Assembly (NCBI RefSeq): GCF_000219535.2
Contig: NZ_CP007806.1
Coordinates: 1,052,501-1,116,500 of the forward strand
Length of the DNA stretch: 64,000 nucleotides
DNA from: Brevibacillus laterosporus LMG 15441
GTDB taxonomy: Bacteria; Bacillota; Bacilli; Brevibacillales; Brevibacillaceae
Reading direction: 5' to 3'
Positions 29,372-38,937 of the stretch are shown one piece after another (position 1 is the stretch's first letter; each line of letters opens with the position of its first letter). The notes beneath the pieces were generated by a model. It saw only the letters and a list, made by a program, of their open reading frames with translations, was not told the DNA's origin and searched no databases. Position numbers and translations under genes: made by a program.

Positions 29372-30616
29372 ATGACAACAACAATTCCAGCAGGACAGAA
29401 TAATAAAATGCGGTACATTTACCAGTTGATTGCTGGAAGAACCATTTCAGATATAGGCAGTTATTTAGATATGATTGCGCTAAATCTGTATGTGTACCTA
29501 TTAACGGGCAGTGCTGTTTACATGGGATTATTTATGGCTGTTCGTTTATTGGGAAGCTTTTTAGCAGGTTTTTATTCTGGTATGCTAGCAGATAAATTTA
29601 ACCGTAAAAAGCTAATGATTATTAGTGACGTTGCAAGGTTTTGTCTTCTCTTTTCTCTATTTATTACACCACAGGAATATCATTTTTATATGCTGTATTT
29701 TGTGATCTTTGGTATGGGAATGTTTAGCTCGATGTTTAACGTATCCATGCAATCCAGTATTCCTATGCTTGTGTCACCAGAAAATAGAGTAAGAGCCAAT
29801 GCTTTATTACAGTCGTGGCAAGCCATTGCCATGGTTGTCGGGATGCTATCAAGTGGGATTCTCATTAATCTGTTAAGCTATCAAAATATTTTCTTGCTTG
29901 ACTCCCTGACTTATTTGCTTTCGGCTGTGAACCTAATTAGCCTCCCCATTAAAACGAATGAAACACGAACTCAATCAGATCAAAAGGCTTCGTTTTTTTC
30001 AGAGTTTTCGTTTATTTATCGGTATTTACGTGTAATTCCTGTTTTATTATCTTTAATGACGATTCGATTATTTGATACGTTTGGTTCCGCAGCGCATAAT
30101 GTAGGGATACCGATTTATTCGTCTATGATTAAGCCGGACAATCCCTCTATGATTATGGGCTTTATATGGGGAATCTGGGCAATTGGGAATCTTGTCGGTT
30201 CTCGTTTTATGAGTAAGCATTCTAAAAATGCTAAGGAAGTATTTACCGAAAAAGCATTTGGCATCTCGACGATTTTAATGTCGTTCTTCTTTATTTTACT
30301 GTTTGCGTTCTCTACAACGTATCTTCTGCTTATCTGTGCTTTCCTAGCGGGAGTATCTGATGGTATATCGGCCATTTGCTATAACTCACGCCTACAGCAG
30401 GTATCAGATGATAAGCGCGGTCGTGTTTTTGGAGTATCCTCCACCTTGCAAACAATTGGATTTGCGTTTGGAATGCTAATTTGTTCCCCTTTATTTGAAA
30501 TCATGCTGCCGATATGGGTAGTAGGTATCCTACATGGTGTACCTATGGTCATGGCGCTGATATTCACGATCTATTTCTATCGGAAATGGAAAGCACCAAC
30601 TGAACTCACTTCATAA
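29372..30616 (+). CDS. MFS transporter, probable exporter
   Basis: 414-residue protein with about twelve membrane segments. The motif between helices 2 and 3, GMLADKFNRKKLM, is the MFS signature; the family looks like the EntS/MFS_3 group of exporters. Starts 11 bases after the ATP-grasp stop behind GGAGGAAAG, and a terminator follows, so the three genes form one unit. Export of the small product made by the two enzymes is the likely job. Confidence 0.82.
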   Translation: MTTTIPAGQNNKMRYIYQLIAGRTISDIGSYLDMIALNLYVYLLTGSAVYMGLFMAVRLLGSFLAGFYSGMLADKFNRKKLMIISDVARFCLLFSLFITPQEYHFYMLYFVIFGMGMFSSMFNVSMQSSIPMLVSPENRVRANALLQSWQAIAMVVGMLSSGILINLLSYQNIFLLDSLTYLLSAVNLISLPIKTNETRTQSDQKASFFSEFSFIYRYLRVIPVLLSLMTIRLFDTFGSAAHNVGIPIYSSMIKPDNPSMIMGFIWGIWAIGNLVGSRFMSKHSKNAKEVFTEKAFGISTILMSFFFILLFAFSTTYLLLICAFLAGVSDGISAICYNSRLQQVSDDKRGRVFGVSSTLQTIGFAFGMLICSPLFEIMLPIWVVGILHGVPMVMALIFTIYFYRKWKAPTELTS

Positions 30617-30635
30617 GAAAAGAAGAGATCAGCTT

Positions 30636-30663
30636 GGCACCGCCAAATGTAGCGGTGCCTTTT
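30636..30663 (+). terminator. Terminator of the radical SAM/ATP-grasp/MFS operon
   Basis: Perfect 8-bp stem GGCACCGC/GCGGTGCC, 8-base loop, followed by TTTT. Confidence 0.85.
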
Positions 30664-30851
30664 GCATCGAGGTGTCAGGTTATACACTCCGGCACCTTGC
30701 TTTTCACCTTTACCTAGTTTTGCGTTATCGTTTACAATCAAAAAATTTTTTTCGGTAAAAAAAGCATACCATTCTAGCAGGAAACAGGTACAATGAGAGC
30801 TAAGACTTATACATAACAGGCGAGTTTTGCCAAGACAAAGGAGGATATTAC

Positions 30852-32651
30852 ATGCTACAAAATCTTAAACCCGTATGGGACTTAGATAGCATCTTTCCTG
30901 GAGGAAGCGAATCAAAGGAATTTGCTGCATTCTTGGATAAATTAAAGGAACAAACGTCTTCTTTAACGGCTGATTTAAAAGCGTTAGAAGCTCCTACATC
31001 GCTAGAGCAGCTAAAAAAATTAGAAGCGATTGTAGCACGTTTTGAACAAGTACGCTCTGATTGGATGCAGGCAAGTTCATTCGTCTCCTGCCTTGAGGCA
31101 CAGAATGTACATGATGGAAAAGCTCATTTCCTACGTGACCGTGTAACACAATTAGGAGCGGCAAATCAAGAAACAGGAACATTGTTTGATCAGTACATTT
31201 TAGAAGTGCCTGAGGAGCTTTGGAAGCAATTCCTAGCGTTAGATAGTATGAAACCAATTGCTTTTATTCTAGATGAGCGCCGTCAATTAGGGGCAGCTAA
31301 GCTTCCTACTGAGCAAGAGATTTTGGCAGGAAACTTAGCAGTAGATGGGTATCATGCATGGTCGCAGTTATATGACGTGATCGTTGGACGCATGCATATC
31401 CCAAGTGAGAAAGATGGGAAAATTGAGAATTTATCAGTTGGGCAAGCCTTTAACCTGCTATCTGATACTGATCCTACAGTTCGCAAGCAGATGTTTGCCA
31501 ATTGGAAGCAAGCTTGGTCTGAAAATGAAGACCTATGCGCAAAAGCATTGAATCATTTAAGTGGTTTCCGTTTAGCCTTATATAAAGAGCGTAAATGGGA
31601 TGACTTTTTGAAAGAGCCGGTCGAGATTTGTCGTATGAGTGAGAAGACGCTGAATGTCATGTGGGAGGTTGTAGAGAAGAATCGTGAGCGCCTCGTTCCT
31701 TATTTAAAACGGAAAAAGGAATTACTTGGCATCGATTCTCTGTCTTTCTACGATTGGACGGCACCATTGCCTGGCAGTACCAGCAAAATGAGCTATGATG
31801 AAGCAGCCCAATTCATTACAGAGCAGTTTGAGAAATTTAGTCCAAAAATGGCTGAATTCGCAACAATGGCTTTTGAAAAACATTGGATTGAAGCTGAGGA
31901 TCGTCCTGGTAAGCGACCAGGTGGCTTCTGCACCGATTTACAGTCCAGCAAAGAAACGCGTATTTTCATGACGTTTGACGGTAGTATGTCTAGCACCTCT
32001 ACACTAGCTCATGAATTGGGACATTCCTATCACACGTATGTAATGAAGGATTTGCCTGAGCTGGCGAAGGATTATGCCATGAACGTTGCCGAAACAGCTT
32101 CCACCTTTGCAGAATTAATCGTGAAGGATGCTGCCTTAAAAAATGCCAAATCTGATGCAGAACGTATTTCCATGATCGATGATAAGCTTGGTGATGCCGT
32201 TTCCTTCTTTATGGATATCTTTACTCGCTTTACATTTGAGAAGAAATTCTACGAACAACGCAAGAATGGAATGCTAAGTGCGGAAGAAATGAATCAACTA
32301 ATGGAAGAAGCGCAGAAGTTCGCATTTGCGGGAGCTTTAGACGAATACTTCCCTAACTTCTGGTCCGCTAAGCTTCACTTCTATATTAGTGATGTTCCGT
32401 TCTATAACTTCCCATACACATTCGGATACATGTTAAGTGCTGGTTTGTTTGCGCAGGCACAAAAAGAAGGGGCTTCCTTTGAGGAAAAATATATTGACTT
32501 CTTAAAAGACACAGGTCGCATGACAGTAGAAGATCTGGCGAAGGCTCATCTACATGTAGATTTGACACAACCAGATTTCTGGCAAAGTGCTGTAGATGCT
32601 GCTTTGGCAAACATTGATGAATTTATGACGCTTACAGAGAAAAAAGCGTAA
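30852..32651 (+). CDS. pepF: Oligoendopeptidase F, M3 family
   Basis: Cytosolic zinc metallopeptidase that cleaves short peptides. The zinc site His387-Glu388-x2-His391 lies in AHELGHSYH; the third ligand is expected in the ETASTFAEL segment. 599 residues is normal. AAAGGAGG sits 8 bases before the ATG. It stands alone between terminators. It may process peptides for nutrition or signalling; no direct evidence. Confidence 0.93.
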   Translation: MLQNLKPVWDLDSIFPGGSESKEFAAFLDKLKEQTSSLTADLKALEAPTSLEQLKKLEAIVARFEQVRSDWMQASSFVSCLEAQNVHDGKAHFLRDRVTQLGAANQETGTLFDQYILEVPEELWKQFLALDSMKPIAFILDERRQLGAAKLPTEQEILAGNLAVDGYHAWSQLYDVIVGRMHIPSEKDGKIENLSVGQAFNLLSDTDPTVRKQMFANWKQAWSENEDLCAKALNHLSGFRLALYKERKWDDFLKEPVEICRMSEKTLNVMWEVVEKNRERLVPYLKRKKELLGIDSLSFYDWTAPLPGSTSKMSYDEAAQFITEQFEKFSPKMAEFATMAFEKHWIEAEDRPGKRPGGFCTDLQSSKETRIFMTFDGSMSSTSTLAHELGHSYHTYVMKDLPELAKDYAMNVAETASTFAELIVKDAALKNAKSDAERISMIDDKLGDAVSFFMDIFTRFTFEKKFYEQRKNGMLSAEEMNQLMEEAQKFAFAGALDEYFPNFWSAKLHFYISDVPFYNFPYTFGYMLSAGLFAQAQKEGASFEEKYIDFLKDTGRMTVEDLAKAHLHVDLTQPDFWQSAVDAALANIDEFMTLTEKKA

Positions 32652-32672
32652 AAATTCTATCTAACGTAACAA

Positions 32673-32719
32673 GCAGGAAGAAAAGGGAAAAGCTCTCATA
32701 TAAGAGGGCTTTTTCCTGC
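32673..32719 (+). terminator. Terminator after pepF
   Basis: Long imperfect stem: GCAGGAA (32673-32679) pairs with TTCCTGC (32713-32719), with inner AAAGCTCTC/AGAGGGCTTT pairing and a T-rich 3' arm. Confidence 0.65.
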
Positions 32720-32767
32720 ATCTAAAGCAATCATCTAATCTACTAATTTAGAAGCGAGGGACTACAT

Positions 32768-34246
32768 ATGGCTAAAACACTCCAGGAAGTTTTACAGCAT
32801 CCCGTATTTCATTATTTTGCAGAAATATCAAAAATTCCAAGGGGATCAGGCAATGAACAAGCAATCAGTACCTATCTATTAGATTTTGCGGCACAGCATG
32901 GATTAGATGCTACACGGGATGAGGCATTAAATGTAGTGATTCGCAAGCCAGCTTCCGCAGGTTATGAGGCATTGCCCACCATTATTTTACAAGGGCATAT
33001 GGATATGGTTTGTGAAAAAAATCAAGGAACCGTACATAATTTTCTAACAGATCCCATTCAGCTACGGGTAGTGGACAATATGCTATATGCTACGGAGACC
33101 ACATTAGGTGCAGATAACGGTATAGCCGTAGCTTACATGCTTGCTCTGCTAGCTGATACGACTCTCATGCATCCTGCCCTAGAAGCACTTATAACCACCG
33201 AGGAGGAGTCATCAATGGGTGGGGCTATGCATTTTGATTTTAATCAATTAAAGGGCTCCATTCTGCTTAATATTGATTCGGAAGAAGAAGGACGTTTGCT
33301 GGTAAGCTGTGCAGGTGGTGTCACGGCGAGACAACGACTTGAAATAGAATGGGCTGACGCCGATGACCAAAGTACCGCATTTCGATTGTCTGTACATGGA
33401 TTACAAGGAGGGCATTCAGGGGCTGAGATTCATAAGGGTCGCGGCAATGCTAATAAACTGCTAGGTCGTGTGCTGCATGGTCTTCAGCAAGTGATTCCTT
33501 ATCAGCTCCAACATGTGCAAGGTGGAATGAAAACCAATGCGATTCCCCGAGAGGCAGAGGCCATTTTGTATATAAAAAAGGAAGAAATAGAAAAAGCAAA
33601 GCAGCTAGTGGGCGATCTTCAAGAACGATTTGTTACAGAATTACGGGCAAGTGATCCAGAGGTTTGTGTCAAACTCACAGAAGCACAAGGGAAAGAAAAG
33701 CGTGTATTTTCTACCCAGACATGTGAACATGTACTTGCCTCTCTGATGCTCACACCAAATGGAGCTCAAAGCATTAGCCAAGAAATCGAAGGACTCGTAG
33801 AAAGCTCCACGAATTTAGGTGTTATACGAACAGATGACACTTACATTTATTTGGAAAATGAGGTAAGAAGCTCTGTGGCTAGCTTAAAGGGAGCTATTGT
33901 GAAACAGCTGGAAATGCTCGCCTCCTTAACAGGCTCTGAGCTTATCACCGATTCCGATTACCCAGAGTGGGCATACCGCCCGGATTCTGTGATTCGGGAG
34001 ATTTGTGAGCAGGTATATGGAAAGATGAATGGTCAAAAACCAGAAATTACGGCGGTTCATGCTGGCTTAGAATGCGGTGTATTTGCAGAGAAAAATCCCA
34101 ACCTAGATATGATCTCTTTTGGGCCAAATATTTATGGGGCACATACCCCACAAGAGCATGTTGAAATTGATTCAGTGACTCGCATTTGGGAATATCTAGT
34201 AGAAATTCTGGCTGCAATGAAAGAGGCCGAGCGTTTCGCTTCATAG
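32768..34246 (+). CDS. pepD: Aminoacyl-histidine dipeptidase, M20 family
   Basis: Two-metal dipeptidase (PepD/cytosolic non-specific dipeptidase type), 492 residues. Metal and catalytic motifs are ILQGHMDMVCEK, LGADNGIAVAY, ITTEEESSMGGAM and a final SFGPNIYGAHTPQE with a His ligand. It should cut Xaa-His and related dipeptides in the cytosol. The sigma-54 activator gene follows 42 bases later on the same strand, so readthrough is possible. Confidence 0.92.
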   Translation: MAKTLQEVLQHPVFHYFAEISKIPRGSGNEQAISTYLLDFAAQHGLDATRDEALNVVIRKPASAGYEALPTIILQGHMDMVCEKNQGTVHNFLTDPIQLRVVDNMLYATETTLGADNGIAVAYMLALLADTTLMHPALEALITTEEESSMGGAMHFDFNQLKGSILLNIDSEEEGRLLVSCAGGVTARQRLEIEWADADDQSTAFRLSVHGLQGGHSGAEIHKGRGNANKLLGRVLHGLQQVIPYQLQHVQGGMKTNAIPREAEAILYIKKEEIEKAKQLVGDLQERFVTELRASDPEVCVKLTEAQGKEKRVFSTQTCEHVLASLMLTPNGAQSISQEIEGLVESSTNLGVIRTDDTYIYLENEVRSSVASLKGAIVKQLEMLASLTGSELITDSDYPEWAYRPDSVIREICEQVYGKMNGQKPEITAVHAGLECGVFAEKNPNLDMISFGPNIYGAHTPQEHVEIDSVTRIWEYLVEILAAMKEAERFAS

Positions 34247-34288
34247 CAGGCGTGTTATGATGGAGGAAAAGATTTACGGAGGATAAAG

Positions 34289-35704
34289 ATGGACAAGGCA
34301 GACACGGACAAATGGATGGGTCGTATTTTAGAACAGATCGTCCACTATTCGCATGAGCACCTGCTTATTACCGATGGAGATGGTGTAGTTCGGCTAGTTG
34401 GGCCTACGTGCGAAGCTATTTATGGTAAAAAGCAACAGGAATTACTTGGACGAAATGTAAGGGAATTGGAGGAAGCTAAAATTTTTTCTCCGTCCGCTAC
34501 TCGTTTGGTTCTGGAATCAGGGGAAGCCCAGACAATGATGCAGGAGACGATTTATAAGCAAAAGCTGATGGTGTCTGCCTTTCCCATTTGGAATACGCCT
34601 GATGAATTGGAAGGTGTAGTTAGTTTTTCACATGATTTGACTGAGATTCTTGAATTAAAACGCCGCTATGAAAATCTAACACAGCAATTGAAGCAATTCG
34701 AAAATGAGATTGAGGAACTGCGTGAGAAAAATAGTGGTTCCGATCAAGTTGTAGCAGTTAGCCCAGCTATGAAAGAAATTTATCGTTTAGTAGAAAAAGT
34801 AGCGGGGGTAGATTCAACGGTTCTTATTTTAGGGGAATCAGGCGTGGGGAAAAACGTTATCGCCCGGGAAATACATCAGAGAAGCCGTCGTTCACACGGA
34901 GAATTGGTGGAAATTAATTGCGGGTCAATACCCGATGGACTACTAGAGTCTGAGCTATTTGGTTATGAGGCAGGTTCTTTTACGGGAGCTGCTAAAGCCG
35001 GGAAGATGGGGATAATCGAACGGGCTAATCAGGGAACCCTATTCCTAGATGAATTGGGAGAGCTACCCTTGTCCTTACAAGCCAAGCTGTTAAAAGTCAT
35101 TCAGGAAAAGCGGCTACAGCGTATCGGAAGCACTACGTATCGAGAGGTGGATTTTCGCCTAATTGCGGCTACGAATCGAGATTTGGAGGAAATGGTCAGG
35201 AATGGGACGTTCCGCCAAGACCTGTACTTTCGCTTACATGTGATTCCGTTACGAATACCACCTTTACGTGAGCGAAAGGAAGATATCGCTGCCCATTTGA
35301 AATGGACCTTACGTTCTTTAAATGATCGGTACGGGCTACAAAAGCGACTTTCCTCTCAAGCGACCCAAGTACTCCTGCAATATGAATGGCCGGGTAATGT
35401 TCGAGAGCTTGAGAACGTTTTAGAAAGAATAGTTGTCATTGCTGACGAGGATACGCTAACAGCCGAACATCTACCAGCTGAAATCAGTTCGTTACGTCTT
35501 CCTGCAATTCTCTCAGGTGAACATTCCTTACCTCCAACTGTTCCCCTGAAAGAAGCTGTGGAGAGATTAGAGAAAAGTATGCTAGAACAGGCAGCTAACA
35601 TTTGCCAGACAACGGTAGAAATGGCACAGATGTTAGGAATCAGTCAGCCTTCTGTAGTGAGGAAGGTAAAAAAGTATCAGATAAAACGATTCAAAAATGA
35701 ATAA
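34289..35704 (+). CDS. Sigma-54-dependent activator with PAS domain
   Basis: 471-residue enhancer-binding protein. A PAS sensor (~15-115: LLITDGDGVVRLVGPTCEAI) leads via a coiled coil (~125-150) to an AAA+ domain with Walker A GESGVGK (182-188), the sigma-54 contact loop GSFTGA (229-234; the usual form is GAFTGA) and Walker B LFLDELGEL. A Fis-type helix-turn-helix (AQMLGISQPSVVRKVKKY) ends it. No receiver domain is present, so a small ligand is the likely signal. It probably drives gabTD from the -24/-12 promoter just downstream. Confidence 0.92.
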   Translation: MDKADTDKWMGRILEQIVHYSHEHLLITDGDGVVRLVGPTCEAIYGKKQQELLGRNVRELEEAKIFSPSATRLVLESGEAQTMMQETIYKQKLMVSAFPIWNTPDELEGVVSFSHDLTEILELKRRYENLTQQLKQFENEIEELREKNSGSDQVVAVSPAMKEIYRLVEKVAGVDSTVLILGESGVGKNVIAREIHQRSRRSHGELVEINCGSIPDGLLESELFGYEAGSFTGAAKAGKMGIIERANQGTLFLDELGELPLSLQAKLLKVIQEKRLQRIGSTTYREVDFRLIAATNRDLEEMVRNGTFRQDLYFRLHVIPLRIPPLRERKEDIAAHLKWTLRSLNDRYGLQKRLSSQATQVLLQYEWPGNVRELENVLERIVVIADEDTLTAEHLPAEISSLRLPAILSGEHSLPPTVPLKEAVERLEKSMLEQAANICQTTVEMAQMLGISQPSVVRKVKKYQIKRFKNE

Positions 35705-35783
35705 TTATTTATAAATGAATAAAAATCTGATTTCTAGATAGAGTGTTTTGTATGGTCATGTTATTTTCTCCGCTTCAATACTT

Positions 35784-35799
35784 TGGCACGATAATTGCT
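35784..35799 (+). promoter_or_regulatory. Sigma-54 (-24/-12) promoter of gabTD
   Basis: TGGCACGATAATTGCT matches TGGCAC-N5-TTGCW at every position and is the only such match I saw in the window. It lies about 80 bases before gabT and directly after the activator gene. Confidence 0.88.
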
Positions 35800-35875
35800 A
35801 ATAATAAAATAGTAGAAAATTGGCTGAGTAGCAAATATATAAAAGCGTAGCCAAAATATGAAGGGGGAGTATAAC

Positions 35876-37240
35876 ATGGCAACTACTAGATGCGTATCCA
35901 TAAACACCAGCATTCCTGGACCAAAATCAATGGAGCTGATTGAGAAGCGAAAGACCTATGTACCTAAAGGTGTAGGTAATAATTCTCCTATTTTTGTAGA
36001 AAAGGCAGATGGGGCATTGGTTCATGATGTAGATGGTAACGTGTTGCTTGATTTTGCAGGCGCAATTGGAACATTGAATGTAGGGCACCGCCCGGAGGAA
36101 GTCGTTGAAGCCATCAAAGCCCAGTTAGATAAATACATTCATACATGCTTTCATGTAGCGATGTATGAGCCCTATCTTGCTCTTGCTGAAAAATTGGCAG
36201 AAATCACTCCAGGCTCTTTTGAGAAAAAAACAATTTTATTGAACAGTGGGGCAGAGGCAGTTGAGAATGCCGTAAAAATTGCTCGTAAATATACAGGCAG
36301 ATCAGGTATCGTTTCATTTACACGCGGATTTCATGGGCGAACATTGCTCGGCATGTCTCTTACCAGTAAAGTGAAGCCATACAAATTCCAAATGGGTCCG
36401 TTCGCACCAGCTATCTATAAAGCGATGTTTCCCTATCCCCTACATCGTCCAGTTGGTATGACAGAAGAGGAGTATGCTGAGTTCTGTGTTGGAAAATTTG
36501 AGGATTTCCTGTACACAGAAGTAGCCCCAGAAGAATTGGCTGCAGTAATTATGGAGCCGGTACAAGGCGAAGGTGGCTTTATAGTTCCACATCAAAGATT
36601 CGTGCAAGGCATATATAACATCTGCCGCAAGCATAACATTTTATTTATTGCCGATGAGGTACAAACAGGCTTTGGGCGCACCGGTGAGATGTTTGCCTCC
36701 ACGCATTTTGGTATTGAGCCAGATTTGATTACTATGTCTAAGTCTCTTGCGGCTGGTTTACCTATCAGTGCAGTTCTCGGACGTGCGGAAATTATGGACG
36801 CACCTGCGCCTGGAGAAATTGGCGGAACCTATGGAGGAAGTCCGCTTGGATGCGTGGCCGCCCTAGCTGTTATTGAGAAGATAGAAAAAGAACATCTAGT
36901 AGAACGATCTCGCCAGATTGGTGAACAAATCATGGAGAATTTTACTGCCTTACAACAAGAGGTGCCGATTATCGCAGAAGTTCGCGGGTTAGGGGCAATG
37001 TGTGCCATTGAACTTATTCATCCTTCGACCAAGCAGCCGATGAAAGAATTTACGGCTATTTATACAAAAGCCTTATGTGAACAAGGTGTCATTGTGCTAT
37101 CAGCAGGTGTACATGGGAATGTGTTACGCTTTTTGACACCACTTGTTATTACTGATGAGCAATTGCAAGAAGGTCTAAGCATAATGAACCGTCTTTTAGT
37201 CAGCATGTATCAATCAACAGTAGCGACGGAGGTAAAATAA
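35876..37240 (+). CDS. gabT: 4-Aminobutyrate aminotransferase
   Basis: PLP enzyme moving the amino group of 4-aminobutyrate to 2-oxoglutarate. ATG 35876 follows AAGGGGG; 454 residues. PLP lysine is Lys289 in TMSKSLAAGLPIS, the PLP-ring Asp is in FIADEVQTGFGRTG, and LNSGAEAVENAVKIAR is a class III signature. gabD starts 1 base after its stop. Exact substrate (GABA versus another omega-amino acid) is inferred from the pairing. Confidence 0.9.
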   Translation: MATTRCVSINTSIPGPKSMELIEKRKTYVPKGVGNNSPIFVEKADGALVHDVDGNVLLDFAGAIGTLNVGHRPEEVVEAIKAQLDKYIHTCFHVAMYEPYLALAEKLAEITPGSFEKKTILLNSGAEAVENAVKIARKYTGRSGIVSFTRGFHGRTLLGMSLTSKVKPYKFQMGPFAPAIYKAMFPYPLHRPVGMTEEEYAEFCVGKFEDFLYTEVAPEELAAVIMEPVQGEGGFIVPHQRFVQGIYNICRKHNILFIADEVQTGFGRTGEMFASTHFGIEPDLITMSKSLAAGLPISAVLGRAEIMDAPAPGEIGGTYGGSPLGCVAALAVIEKIEKEHLVERSRQIGEQIMENFTALQQEVPIIAEVRGLGAMCAIELIHPSTKQPMKEFTAIYTKALCEQGVIVLSAGVHGNVLRFLTPLVITDEQLQEGLSIMNRLLVSMYQSTVATEVK

Positions 37241-37241
37241 C

Positions 37242-38666
37242 ATGAAGAAGCATTTATATATCAACGGTACTTGGAAGGAAGCAAAGGAATACCAAGCACT
37301 TACATCACCATTTTCGAAAGAAGTCATTGCACAGATTGGTCAGGCTGATCGAGATGATGTAGAGGAAGCGATTGAGGCGGCAAAGCAGGCAACTGCGATT
37401 ATGGCGAAAATGCCTGCCCACCAAAGAGCTACCATTCTGGAAAAAGCAGCGGCGATTATGGAAAATCGCAAGGAAGAATTAGCTCGACTCCTAGCATTAG
37501 AAGCGGCTAAACCATTGAAGACTGGTCGAGCAGAACTAGCCCGTACCATTCAAACCTATAAATTTGCTGCGTCAGAAGCCCGGAGTATTCACGGTGAAAC
37601 CGTTCCGTTAGATGCCGCTCCTGGCGGAGAAGGCCGACTTGCTTTTACTGTACGCAAGCCAATCGGGGTTGTAGGGGCAATTACTCCATTTAATTTCCCA
37701 TATAATCTCGTAGCACATAAAGTAGGCCCAGCTATTGCTGCCGGTAATACAGTCGTTTTAAAACCTGCTGGGCAAACTCCACTCGCCTCCTTGGTATTGG
37801 CTGAGATTTTTGAAGAAGCAGGTTTACCAGCAGGGGCACTTAATGTGTTGCCAGGGAAAGGAAGCGTAGTTGGAGAGGCACTTGTTACAGACCCACGTAT
37901 TGCGGCTATTACCTTTACTGGCAGCCCAGAGGTTGGAATCTCTCTAAAGGGAAAAGCAGGATTAAAACGCGTTACTTTAGAATTAGGCTCCAATGCGGCA
38001 CTGATTATCAATGATGATGTAGAGTTGACCCAAGAGCTGATTGATCGTTGTACATTTGGTGCATTCACATTTGCAGGACAGGTTTGTATTTCTGTACAAC
38101 GGATATTTGTACACGAGAGCAAATTTGCAGACTTTGTGGAAAAGATGAAGCTAGCCGCAGAGAAGATGGTAGTGGGAGATCCGCTTGATGAGGCAACGGA
38201 TCTGTCCTCCTTAATAGCTCCAAAAGAAATTGATCGAATGGAGGAATGGGTTAGTCAGGCTCAGAGCTTAGGTGCTAACGTGGTGACAGGTGGGAAAAGA
38301 CTGGCTGAGCGTTTGTATGCACCAACGATTCTAACCGATGTGCCTACTCATGCAAAGGTATCTTGCCAAGAAGTGTTTGGACCACTAGTAATGATAACCC
38401 CATTTTCAACATTAGATGAAGCAATTGCAATGGTTAATGATTCTCGTTATGGCCTACAGGCAGGTATTTATACAAATAATATTCATGCAGCGATGAAAGC
38501 GGCCGAAGAGCTTGAGGTCGGTGGCGTCATGATTAATGATTTTCCAACATTCCGCGTAGATAACATGCCGTATGGTGGTGTTAAGGAAAGCGGTTTTGGT
38601 CGTGAGGGCATTAAATATGCTGTTGAAGAAATGACTGAATTAAAGCTAATCAGTATCAAGTTATAA
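37242..38666 (+). CDS. gabD: Succinate-semialdehyde dehydrogenase, aldehyde dehydrogenase family
   Basis: 474-residue NAD(P)-dependent aldehyde dehydrogenase. The catalytic Cys282 is in TFAGQVCIS, the general-base Glu in VTLELGSNAA and the cofactor loop in FTGSPEVG. In B. subtilis gabT-gabD form the same pair. Oxidation of succinate semialdehyde to succinate is the likely second step; other omega-semialdehydes are possible. Confidence 0.88.
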   Translation: MKKHLYINGTWKEAKEYQALTSPFSKEVIAQIGQADRDDVEEAIEAAKQATAIMAKMPAHQRATILEKAAAIMENRKEELARLLALEAAKPLKTGRAELARTIQTYKFAASEARSIHGETVPLDAAPGGEGRLAFTVRKPIGVVGAITPFNFPYNLVAHKVGPAIAAGNTVVLKPAGQTPLASLVLAEIFEEAGLPAGALNVLPGKGSVVGEALVTDPRIAAITFTGSPEVGISLKGKAGLKRVTLELGSNAALIINDDVELTQELIDRCTFGAFTFAGQVCISVQRIFVHESKFADFVEKMKLAAEKMVVGDPLDEATDLSSLIAPKEIDRMEEWVSQAQSLGANVVTGGKRLAERLYAPTILTDVPTHAKVSCQEVFGPLVMITPFSTLDEAIAMVNDSRYGLQAGIYTNNIHAAMKAAEELEVGGVMINDFPTFRVDNMPYGGVKESGFGREGIKYAVEEMTELKLISIKL

Positions 38667-38815
38667 TTAGGATAAAATTGGAAGAGGTCAGAAAGCAGGG
38701 AATAAATATCCCTATGAAGAAATAATTACATTTGTTCAAAAATAAGAAAAGATGGTATTATGAATGCAAGGATCTTTGTCCATATTGTTTTTTTCATAGA
38801 CAAAGTTCACTTACT

Positions 38816-38874
38816 ACCCAATCCAAATCTTTACCCTGTTCGAGCAGTTTGCTTGGATGGGGTATTTTTTTATT
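38816..38874 (+). terminator. Terminator of gabTD
   Basis: ACCCAATCCAA (38816-38826) pairs with TTGGATGGGGT (38853-38863) with one mismatch, followed by ATTTTTTTATT. The loop is 26 bases. Confidence 0.65.
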
Positions 38875-38937
38875 CGTTTTTAGGTGGGGCTTTGGGGGAT
38901 TACATGCTATAGTCGAAATGACACGGGAGCTGGTTGG

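Noticed and set aside
37589-38122. A 177-residue leftward frame
   Set aside because: Fully antisense to gabD; no ribosome site or domain.
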